Shown: piece by piece, positions 52,135-60,417 of the stretch | Layout of the letters: the number at the start of each line of letters is the position of its first letter | How positions within the stretch are numbered: the stretch's first letter is position 1 | Origin: CAVSUZ01 sp963791885 | Lineage (GTDB): Bacteria > Pseudomonadota > Alphaproteobacteria > Acetobacterales > Acetobacteraceae | NCBI GenBank assembly: GCA_963791885.1 | Contig: CAWBUL010000004.1 | Location: forward strand, 310,001 to 374,000 | Direction of reading: 5' to 3' | Length of the DNA: 64,000 nt | Notes under the pieces: generated by a model | What the model saw: only the letters and a program-made list of their open reading frames with translations | Database searches by the model: none | Told to the model about the DNA's origin: nothing | Made by a program: the position numbers and the translations under genes

Positions 52135-54501
52135 ATGACTCAATATAACGGGTCCGACGGCCGCTTCCGGCGGCTGATCGAGTCCGTGACCGACCACGCG
52201 ATCTATCTGCTCAATCTCAATGGCGTCGTTGTGAGCTGGAATCTCGGTGCACAACGGATCACCGGCTACACGGCAGATGAGGCAATCGGGCAGCACATCT
52301 CACGGTTCTTCACGGATGAGGACAAACTTTCCGGCATTCCCACGCGGGCGCTCGAGCTGGCTCGGCAGGAGCATCGGTGTGAGATCGAAGGTTGGCGCCG
52401 ACGGAAGGATGGTAGCCGCTTCTGGGTGACCTCGGTGATCGAGCCGGTGCTGGAGGATAACGGCGCCATCAGCGGGTTTGTTGAGGTGATGCGCGACATC
52501 ACGGAACGCCACTATGCGCAGCAGGCGTTGCTGGAGAGTGAATCCCGCTTCCGCATGCTGGTTCAGGGTGTGGTGGATTATTCCATGTTCATGCTCGATC
52601 CGAACGGGATCGTGGTGAACTGGAACGCGGGTGCCGAGCGCATCAAGGGCTACGACGCGAACGAAATCATCGGCCAGCACTTCAGCCGGTTTTACACGCA
52701 AGAAGATCGGGACGCCGGTCTGCCCTTCCGCGCACTGTCGACCGCGGCCGAGCAGGAGCGCTTCGAAGGGGAGGGTGTGCGGGTCCGCAAGGACGGCACC
52801 CTCTTCTGGGCATCGGTCGTGATCGACGCGATCCGGGATGAGGCCGGCAATCTAAAAGGTTTTGCCAAGATCACCCGCGACATCAGTGAACGAAGGGCCG
52901 CGCAGCAGGCCTTGCAGGACAGCGAGCGGCAATTCCGCCTTTTGGTATCGAGTGTAACGGACTACGCGCTCTTCATGCTCGACCCGAACGGGATCGTCGT
53001 GAGCTGGAACGCCGGGGCCGAAAAGATCAAAGGCTACAAGCCTGCCGAAATCATCGGGCGTCACTTCTCGGTCTTTTACACCGAAAAGGAGCGTACCGAG
53101 GGTATGCCCCTTAGGGCCCTGAACGCGGCACGCACGGATGGCCGGTTCGAAGCCGAGGCGTGGCGCATGCGCAAGGATGGCTCGCTGTTCTGGGCCAACG
53201 TCGTGATCGACGCCATCCATGACGAAACCGGCAAGCTGATTGGTTTCGCCAAAGTTACGCGCGACGTGACCGAAAGGCGGAAGACGCAGGAAACCCTGCA
53301 GCGTGCGCAGGAGCAGATGGCACACGCGCAGAAGATGGAGGCACTTGGCGAACTGACGGGCGGCGTTGCCCACGACTTCAACAATCTGCTGATGATCGTG
53401 AGCGGCCAGGCCGAGCTGCTGAAGCGCCATGCGGCGGGTAACGAGAAAGCGCTGCGTTCCGCCGATGCCATCACGACCGCGGCGCGGCGCGGTGAGGCTT
53501 TGACCCGCCGCTTGCTAGCCTTCTCTCGCCGTCAGCAGTTGCGACCGGAACCGGTTGATCTGGCAGCGCTGACCCTATCGTTGAAAGAGATGCTGTCCGG
53601 CTCTCTCGGCAAGCATATCGAACTCACCACCCTGGTTCCCGAGGATATCTGGCCGGTGCAGGCGGATCTCAGCGAGCTGGAACTTGCCCTGGTGAATTTG
53701 TGCATCAATGCGCGTGACGCGATGCCTGAAGGCGGGCGGCTGATGATTCTGACTGAGAATCAGCCGCTCCGTGCTGGCATGCAGATACCTGACCTCGATG
53801 GCGACTTTGTCGGTATCAGCGTGTCTGATACCGGGGTGGGCATACCGGACGACATTCTACCCCGGATTTGCGACCCGTTCTTCACGACGAAGCCGATTGG
53901 CCAAGGTACTGGATTGGGGCTTTCGCAGGCGTATGGATTTGCGCATCAATCTGGCGGCGGCATCACCATCGACAGCGATCTTGGAAAGGGTACACGAATC
54001 ACGCTGTTCCTGCCGCGTGCGGCAGCGATGGCTGCGGTGAACCGCCAACCCGAAACCACCGACCGCGTGGTGCGCATGGCAGCGCCGCGAGTCCTGGTGG
54101 TGGAAGACAATCCGGATGTTGGTTCCGTGACAGTGGGGTTGCTGGAAGATCTCGGGCATCAGGTCGTGATGGTGCAGAGTGCGGCCGAAGCCCTGCATAT
54201 TCTGTCACGCGATTTTGCCTTCGACCTGCTCTTCAGCGATGTGGTCATGGCGGGAATGGACGGCATCGCCCTTGGCAGGGCCGTGCGCGAGGCATATCCA
54301 ACCATCCCTGTATTGCTGACCACTGGGTACAACAAGAATCGCGATGCAGCCGCATCGGAGTTTCCGCTGATCAGCAAACCCTTCGGCCTGCCGGAACTCA
54401 GCCGTGCGATCGCCGATGCGCTGGCCAACAGGCGCGGCACGCTGGTGCGGCTCGAGGAAGCGCGTCGCCACCGATCGGCCTCCGCTGGACGTGGCGGTTA
54501 G
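52135..54501 (+). CDS. Triple-PAS hybrid sensor histidine kinase
   Basis: This 788-residue cytoplasmic sensor kinase has three PAS domains in exact 128-residue register (about 10-125, 138-253 and 266-381). A HisKA site follows, GELTGGVAHDFNNLLMIVSG, with the phosphoacceptor His near residue 413. The HATPase_c domain has NLCINARDAMPEGG and DTGVGIPDDI. A receiver domain shows VLVVEDNPD, the phospho-Asp in LLFSDVVMAGMDG (about D702) and the Lys in LISKPFG. No membrane helix is seen. No output partner is adjacent; the receiver presumably passes phosphate on. AAGGAAT precedes the ATG. Confidence 0.92.
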   Translation: MTQYNGSDGRFRRLIESVTDHAIYLLNLNGVVVSWNLGAQRITGYTADEAIGQHISRFFTDEDKLSGIPTRALELARQEHRCEIEGWRRRKDGSRFWVTSVIEPVLEDNGAISGFVEVMRDITERHYAQQALLESESRFRMLVQGVVDYSMFMLDPNGIVVNWNAGAERIKGYDANEIIGQHFSRFYTQEDRDAGLPFRALSTAAEQERFEGEGVRVRKDGTLFWASVVIDAIRDEAGNLKGFAKITRDISERRAAQQALQDSERQFRLLVSSVTDYALFMLDPNGIVVSWNAGAEKIKGYKPAEIIGRHFSVFYTEKERTEGMPLRALNAARTDGRFEAEAWRMRKDGSLFWANVVIDAIHDETGKLIGFAKVTRDVTERRKTQETLQRAQEQMAHAQKMEALGELTGGVAHDFNNLLMIVSGQAELLKRHAAGNEKALRSADAITTAARRGEALTRRLLAFSRRQQLRPEPVDLAALTLSLKEMLSGSLGKHIELTTLVPEDIWPVQADLSELELALVNLCINARDAMPEGGRLMILTENQPLRAGMQIPDLDGDFVGISVSDTGVGIPDDILPRICDPFFTTKPIGQGTGLGLSQAYGFAHQSGGGITIDSDLGKGTRITLFLPRAAAMAAVNRQPETTDRVVRMAAPRVLVVEDNPDVGSVTVGLLEDLGHQVVMVQSAAEALHILSRDFAFDLLFSDVVMAGMDGIALGRAVREAYPTIPVLLTTGYNKNRDAAASEFPLISKPFGLPELSRAIADALANRRGTLVRLEEARRHRSASAGRGG

Positions 54502-54794
54502 TGTCCGAACGCCGCTGAATCGGATGCGCCAAAAACATGGTTCGCCCGAGAAAACCCCAGAGGCGCCAGGGTAATAGCAATTAGGATTGCACCCGGTCAG
54601 CCGTAGTTTTTGCTTTATCACACGCCATCTCTGTGGCCTCCGTGCGCCCTCCGTATTAAATACTTCCCTTGCCACCGACCGCACCTGCCTGACACGCCTC
54701 CCGCTGAAAATGTCCCGTTCCTTCGCCGCGTGATACATGATGACGGCAACGGCCGACCGACGGGACGGAAACCGCACAGCAAAGGGCAGGCGCG
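54502..54794. other. Intergenic region without a supported gene
   Basis: This 293-nt gap lies between the kinase and the SnoaL-like gene. I see no gene with a ribosome binding site and no terminator with a T-tract. The stretch 54628-54666 (TGTGGCCTCCGTGCGCCCTC, then an AT-rich end) looks like a dispersed intergenic element, but no second copy was noticed in this window. Confidence 0.4.
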
Positions 54795-55223
54795 ATGACC
54801 CAGGCGATGGAAGACAAGGACGCCATCCGCGAAGCAATGGCGAAATACTGCCATGCCCTCGATACGTGCCGGTTCGCCGACGTGGCCGCGCTGTTCGTGC
54901 CTGACGGTGAATGGGTGACGGATTACGGCGCGGCGCGCGGTCGGGCCGAGATCGAAGCGCTGCTGAGTAACACCGTGCCCCGCAAGGGCGAAGGACCGCA
55001 GCGCAAGCACTACATCAGCAACATCGTAATCCGCCTGGATGGCGACACGGCGCAGTGCGTCTCCGACTACCTGGTCATTCGCGAAGCCGAGGGCGGGCTG
55101 ATCCCCGTGATGGGCGGCACCTATCGTGACACGCTCCGCCGGCGCGACGACGGCTGGTTCTTCGTGCGGAAGGAGATCGTGCACGACATCGGCGGCAATA
55201 TGGCGCTCAAAAACGGCCGCTGA
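54795..55223 (+). CDS. SnoaL-like/NTF2-fold protein
   Basis: This 142-residue protein of the SnoaL_4 type shows an N-terminal helix pair, MAKYCHALDTCRFADVAALF, strands GEWVTDYGAARGRAEIEALL, then RKHYISNIVIRLDGDTAQCV and the closing GWFFVRKEIVHDI. The family includes dehydratases, isomerases and hydroxylase partners, with His and Asp in the cavity (H and D of YCHALD and VPDGEW here). AAGGGCAGG lies upstream of the ATG. The function is not assignable. Confidence 0.78.
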   Translation: MTQAMEDKDAIREAMAKYCHALDTCRFADVAALFVPDGEWVTDYGAARGRAEIEALLSNTVPRKGEGPQRKHYISNIVIRLDGDTAQCVSDYLVIREAEGGLIPVMGGTYRDTLRRRDDGWFFVRKEIVHDIGGNMALKNGR

Positions 55224-55363
55224 TGTGATCGCCTGACGGTCCTCAAGCTCCTCACACGCGGTCGCCACGAAACGCCGATCTCACCGGGCGTAGCTCCATT
55301 CTGCAGAAAACGTCTTGCGTTGAAATCAGCCACCGCGCACCCTCCGATACAAAAGGAGGAACA

Positions 55364-58094
55364 ATGACGATTCGTAATTGGATCGGTACAGCATCCGCTG
55401 AGTGGACTGACGACGCCAACTGGACGCCCACGGGCGCGCCCGTGGCCGGCGATACCGCCATTATCGGCAGCGGACTGACCCCCGGCGGCGATTTCGTCGT
55501 TCTGGACACGGTCAGTCCCGCCGCAAACGTAACGATCCAGCTCGGTGTCGACGCTGGCACCAACTCCGCCACCCTCGATCTCGACAACAGCAATCTCCTG
55601 AAGTCGGTCGATATTGTCACCCGTGGCAATGCCGACGACCTGCCGACGCCACCTGGCCAGACCATCCTAGCCCGCGACTCCAACCTGCTGAACGGTTTCC
55701 TCGAATCCGCTGCGTTTGGCGAAGAGCTGGATATCGTCATCGGCACCACCAGCAATCCCGGCACCTTCACCGTCTCCACCACCGCCACCATGCTCGACGG
55801 ACCAGAGAGTGGCACGCGCCTCCTCGGCGACACCTTCATCAACCAGGGCATTATGGTGATCGAGGGCGGCCTCCACATCGACAATGCCGATTTCGACCTG
55901 TCGGACGCCGGCCAGGTCATCATCCAGCAGGGCGGCACCGTCACCGCCGATATCGGCGCCGATGTTACTACGTTGGCTGGTGCCACGGGCTCCTTCGATC
56001 TCGCTGACGGCAGCGCGACACTCGTCATCGACGACCTTGCCGACTTCAATGCCCCGGTGAAAGTGGCGGTTGCCGGCGCCCGTATGGAGTTTGCCACTTT
56101 CGCCGCCAACGGCGTCAGCTACGCCGATGGCATACTGACCCTGCTCGAAGACGGCACGGCAGTCGGTAGTATCAGCGTGAACGATCCGGACGGCGGCGGT
56201 GCGGCCGATTTCAGCATCCAGACACCGGCGCTTCCCGGTGCGCCGACCGTGGTGACCTACGACCCCGTGGCGCCGGCGCTCGAACTGCCGACCATGCCGG
56301 TTCCGGCTGTGGTGGCACTGGGCGGCATGCTCTCCGCCACCGCATTGCTGGAGCAGGCCTTCGGTACCATCCCCGGCCGCCTGGACCAAATACCGGCTCG
56401 ACTTCTCTTCCGCCGCCGATCTGGCAAGGGACGATTTCTCCTATTGGAACCTCGACGATAAGCAGATCTCGCAATGGTCAGTGCCAACCGGCACCGACAT
56501 CCCGGCTCCCAGCTTGGCCGGCATCGATTTCCTCGGCGGCAATGAAATCGGACCGCTCGTCAGCTACACCGTGCCGATCACCTCCTCCGGCAGCACCACG
56601 GCTTACGCCAGTTACACCGTGCAGACCGCCGATCCGTCGGTGGTCAGCCCCACCATCTACAGCGGCCACGTTACGCCGAACGACATCGTGCAGTCGGCGA
56701 TCCGGCTCGATGAAGCCTATGGCGGCACGTACAATAACAACGATTGCGGCTTCATCGCCGATGCCGTCGCCGGCGATGCTGGCGCCGGTTTCCCGCAGAA
56801 CGACGTGTTTTCCGGCGAACAGGGGGGCGGCTTCTGGCGCGTCGTTTATAGCGGCGCGGACCAGGTAGACCCGGTGCAGAATTGGTCCACGCTGGTGCAG
56901 CCCGGCGACATCGTGAAGATGGCATGGCTCGACGGCGGCGGCCACCACGTCACCACCGTTGTTGGCACGCTGACCTCGGGCGGGTTGCTCCCGGTCTTCG
57001 ACAACGGCGACAACGACACGATCCACATTCACGATGTCGATTACTGGAAGGGGACCGATCCGGCCTCGATCATCATCTTCCGGCTTGACCCTAACCAGCA
57101 GTACCTCATCCAGGGCACCGACCAGGGCGAGTTCATCCAGGGCAGCCCCTACGACAACCTGATCCAGCCTGGCCTCGGCGCTGACACCATCGCCGCCGGC
57201 GCCGCCGATAACGAAATGCAGGGCACCGCCGCGGACCTGAACAGCGACACGGTCACGGACTTCCACAGCGGAGATTGGTTCGATCTCACCGACGTCGATC
57301 CATCAACCGCCAGCGCCAGCTACGATGCCGCAACCGGCATGCTCGCCGTCGCGTCGTCCGGCAGCACCGTTACGACGATCAACCTGCCGACGTCGCTTCT
57401 CAACAACTTCGCCGTCCTGCCGGACGGCAGCGGCGGCACCCAGATCACCGATGTCGCCTGCTTTGCCGCCGGCACCCGCATCCGAACGCCAAACGGCGAC
57501 GTCGCCGCGGAACGCCTCCGCCCCGGCGATGAAGTACTCACCATCACAGGGGCAGCACGCCGTATCACATGGGTCGGCCATCGCCGCGTGGAGTGCCGCC
57601 AGCACCCGAACCCAAAATCTGTCTGGCCCGTCCGGATACGGGCCGGTGCTTTCGAACCTGGCGTCCCGCAGCGTGACCTCCGCCTTTCGCCCGATCACGC
57701 GATCTTCGCCGAGGGCGTCCTGATGCCCGTCAAAGTCCTGATCGACGGCGACGCCGTCCGTCAAATCCGCGCGCCGAACATCCGCTACGTACATATCGAA
57801 ACCGAAAGCCACGACGTTATTCTTGCCGAAAACCTTCCGTCCGAAACCTTCCTCGACACCGGCATGCGCGATTGCTTCGATAGCGGCGGCAACGTAGTGC
57901 GGCTATTCCCCGACTTCTCTCCGCCCGACTCCACGACAATTCTCGCCTGGGAGACACGAGGTTACGCGCGGTTGTGCCTGACCGGGCCCGAGGTCGCGCG
58001 GGTACGGTCCCATCTCGCGCGGCGCTCCGCCGACTGCGCAAGAGATACATCGTCCCGCAAGAAGCGCTCGCTGTCATCGTGGGGCTCCGCATAA
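55364..58094 (+). pseudogene. Secreted-type Hint-domain protein with cysteine-hydrolase-like domain, frameshifted
   Basis: Two frames make one protein of about 900 residues. Part one, from MTIRNWIGTASAEWTDDANW behind a strong AAAGGAGGA, is a Gly/Thr/Asp-rich beta-strand-repeat region. At 56375-56381 (net +1) reading continues as AWTKYRLDFSSAADLARDDF. A domain with NDCGFIADAVAG (Cys at 56745), GGGHHVTTVVG (His at 56943/56946) and HIHDVDYWKG (Asp at 57033) looks like an NlpC/P60- or CHAP-like hydrolase. Next comes an RTX-like segment, QGSPYDNLIQPGLGADTIAA, then a Hint_2 domain, CFAAGTRIRTPNGDVAAERL with LSPDHAIF and VILAENLPSETFLDTGMR. Hint domains splice or cleave themselves. The stop codon lies in repeat R3b. 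No signal peptide is visible; export could be type I. Confidence 0.7.
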
Positions 58095-58127
58095 GCGGGG
58101 CGTGGCGACCCAGGACGAACCGCACCC
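58074..58127 (+). repeat. Dispersed repeat R3, copy b
   Basis: It aligns with 20134-20187 with one single-base gap: TCATCGTGGGGCTCCGCATA, AGCGGGGCGTGGCGAC, AGGACGAACC. The stop codon TAA of the Hint gene (58092-58094) is inside it, so the last seven residues of that protein come from the repeat. Confidence 0.7.
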
Positions 58128-58135
58128 AACCTCCC

Positions 58136-59113
58136 TCACTCCCCCGCGCGGCTGAACCGCTCGACAATATACAACGGACGCCGCTTCGTCTCATTGAACA
58201 CGCGCCCGAGATATTCCCCCATCACCCCCAGCGTCATCAGCTGTGCGCTGCCCAGGAACAGCACCACCGCCATCAAACTGGGATACCCCGCCACCGGATT
58301 GCCCCACACCAGCGTGCGGATCACCACCTCCAGCAAGTACAACACCGCGCCGCACGCAACCAAAGCCCCGAGAAACGTCGCAAGCTTCAACGGCAACACC
58401 GTATGGCTGGTGATGCCCTCGATCGCCAGATTCCACAGCTTCCACCAGCCCCACTTGCTCCCGCCCGCGCAGCGCGGCGCCCGATCATAGGCGATCGCCT
58501 GGCTGGAGAACCCGACCCACGCAAACAACCCCTTCATGAACCGATGCTGCTCGCGCAGCCCCGACACCGCATCCACAACGCGCCGGCTCATCAGCCGAAA
58601 ATCGCCGACATCCGCCGGAATCGGTGCCGGCCCCAGGCCACGCATCACCCGATAGAACGCCGCCGCCGTGTTGCGCTTGAACCACCCGTCGCCGTCGCGG
58701 GAGCGGCGCTGCGCGTACACCACGTCCACGCCGTCTTGCCACGCCGCCACCATCGGCTCGATCAGCTCCGGCGGGTCTTGCAGGTCCGCATCGATCACCA
58801 CCACCGCATCTCCGCGCGCGTGATCCAGCCCCGCCGTCGTCGCAATCTCCTTCCCGAAGTTGCGCGACAAATTCAGCACCGCAACGCGCGCATCCTGCTC
58901 TCGCAGCCGCTCGAGCAACGCCAGCAACTCATCCCGGCTGCCGTCATTGACGAACAGGATCTCGGCCGGCAGCCCGATGCGTGCCAACACCCGGTCCAGC
59001 CGCAAATACAGCTTCGGAATCGCCTCCTGCTCATCCCGCAGAGGTATGATGATCGAGAGCACCGGATCGGCACGGCGCTGCGGCAGGGCCGGCAGGCGCA
59101 GATCGACTTGCAT
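58136..59113 (-). CDS. Glycosyltransferase family 2, polyprenyl-phosphate type
   Basis: This 325-residue enzyme has an N-terminal GT-A domain, with VLSIIIPLRDEQEAIPKLYL, FVNDGSRDELLALL, the DXD-type VVVIDADLQDPPELIEPMVA and QHRFMKGLFAWVGF. Two C-terminal membrane helices follow (LATFLGALVACGAVLYLLEV, PSLMAVVLFLGSAQLMTLGV). This is the layout of DPM1/ArnC/GtrB proteins that charge undecaprenyl phosphate with a sugar. The start MQVDLRLP (59113) is preferred to an ATG 15 nt upstream. Confidence 0.88.
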   Translation of the reverse strand: MQVDLRLPALPQRRADPVLSIIIPLRDEQEAIPKLYLRLDRVLARIGLPAEILFVNDGSRDELLALLERLREQDARVAVLNLSRNFGKEIATTAGLDHARGDAVVVIDADLQDPPELIEPMVAAWQDGVDVVYAQRRSRDGDGWFKRNTAAAFYRVMRGLGPAPIPADVGDFRLMSRRVVDAVSGLREQHRFMKGLFAWVGFSSQAIAYDRAPRCAGGSKWGWWKLWNLAIEGITSHTVLPLKLATFLGALVACGAVLYLLEVVIRTLVWGNPVAGYPSLMAVVLFLGSAQLMTLGVMGEYLGRVFNETKRRPLYIVERFSRAGE

Positions 59114-59136
59114 GCGCCCCGCATACAAGCATCTGG

Positions 59137-59514
59137 TTACTGTTGGCCTAACACCGACCTACGATATCTGTATTGCTGCGCGATGAGCGCCGCCTTGGCC
59201 GGCCGCATCATCAGGATCGCCAACGGGATCGTCACTACCGGCCACAACACGGCGTGCACCCAAAGCGGTGGCTCGAACCTCATCTCCACCCAGAACGCCA
59301 GGCCCACGATGATCGCGCCCAGCAACAGGATCACCCCCACGACCGCGCCATCCCCCGCGTCATGCCCCCTAAGGTCCAGGCCGCAGACCGGGCACACACT
59401 CCTCACCTCGAGCAGACCGCTGAACACCGGACCCTCCCCGCACCGAGGGCAGCGGCACAGCAACGCCGCCTTTACGAGTGACGGCTCAGGGCGAGGCGAC
59501 GACAGCGCTGGCAC
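59137..59514 (-). CDS. DUF983 membrane protein
   Basis: This 125-residue protein has a zinc-ribbon-like LLCRCPRCGEGPVFSGLLEV and SVCPVCGLDLRGHDAGDGAV, followed by two membrane helices (VVGVILLLGAIIVGLAFWVE and VHAVLWPVVTIPLAILMMRP). DUF983 genes sit beside cytochrome oxidase subunit 3 in many alphaproteobacteria. A role in oxidase assembly is inferred from that. It overlaps the ctaE end by 29 nt. Confidence 0.9.
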   Translation of the reverse strand: MPALSSPRPEPSLVKAALLCRCPRCGEGPVFSGLLEVRSVCPVCGLDLRGHDAGDGAVVGVILLLGAIIVGLAFWVEMRFEPPLWVHAVLWPVVTIPLAILMMRPAKAALIAQQYRYRRSVLGQQ

Positions 59515-60340
59515 CCCACCAGTAAATGCAGGTGAACAGAAACAGCCAGACGACGTCGACGAAGTGCCAGTACCACGCGGCCGCCTCGAACCCGAAATGC
59601 CGCTCGGGCGAGAACTGACCGGCCTTCGCGCGGAACCAGCACACGATCAAGAAACACGTCCCCACAATCACGTGGAATCCATGGAACCCCGTCGCGAGGA
59701 AAAACACCGACGGATACACCCCGCCGCCGACGAATTTGAACGGCGCATGTGTGTACTCGATCACCTGGCAGGCGGTGAACGAAGCGCCCAACAGAATCGT
59801 CAGCGCGAGGCCGGTCAGCATCGCCTTGCGATCGCGCAGGATCAGTGCGTGGTGCGCCCAGGTGATGGTGCAGCCTGACAGCAGCAGCAGCATCGTATTG
59901 AGAATGGGAATGTGGAACGGATCGTACGTGTGGATGTTCGGCGGTGGCCACACCGGATGCGCCAGGCCGGATACGTTTTCCGGGAACAGGGCGAAGTTGA
60001 AGAAGGCCCAGAAGAACGCGACGAAGAACATCACCTCGGAGGTGATGAAGAACATCATGCCGTAGCGCAGGCCCAGGCGAACGACCGGCGTGTGCAGGCC
60101 CGGCGTGCGGCTTTCCCGGATCACGTCGCGCCACCAGAAGAACATTGTCGTCAGCACAACCAGGGCGCCGATCGCGAGGATGATGTAGTCCCCGTAGTGC
60201 GCCGCGAAGATGATGCCGAGCACCACCAGCAAGCCGCCAACCGCGCCGACCACCGGCCACGGGCTCGGATCGACCAAATGATAAGGCTGCCTTAGCCCCG
60301 AGCTCTCGATCGTTGTGCCGCCGTGCGCGTGATCGCTCAT
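59486..60340 (-). CDS. ctaE: Cytochrome c oxidase subunit 3
   Basis: This 284-residue protein has seven membrane helices and the subunit III signatures HLVDPSPWPVVGAVGGLLVV at the start, GLRYGMMFFITSEVMFFVAF, TGFHGFHVIVGTCFLIVCW and AAWYWHFVDVVWLFLFTCIY. It completes the aa3-type terminal oxidase with subunits I and II, which are not in the window. The DUF983 gene follows and overlaps it. Confidence 0.94.
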   Translation of the reverse strand: MSDHAHGGTTIESSGLRQPYHLVDPSPWPVVGAVGGLLVVLGIIFAAHYGDYIILAIGALVVLTTMFFWWRDVIRESRTPGLHTPVVRLGLRYGMMFFITSEVMFFVAFFWAFFNFALFPENVSGLAHPVWPPPNIHTYDPFHIPILNTMLLLLSGCTITWAHHALILRDRKAMLTGLALTILLGASFTACQVIEYTHAPFKFVGGGVYPSVFFLATGFHGFHVIVGTCFLIVCWFRAKAGQFSPERHFGFEAAAWYWHFVDVVWLFLFTCIYWWGASAVVASP

Positions 60341-60417
60341 GCCCCAAACCGATGCCGATTCAATGCACGATCATGTCCCGCAAATCCCGTCCTGGTTCAA
60401 GGGGCGCCAGCAATCGC

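Noticed and set aside
57974..59878. 634-codon plus-strand frame
   Set aside because: It runs opposite the GT2, DUF983 and ctaE genes and is Gln/Arg/His-rich; it is a shadow despite its length.
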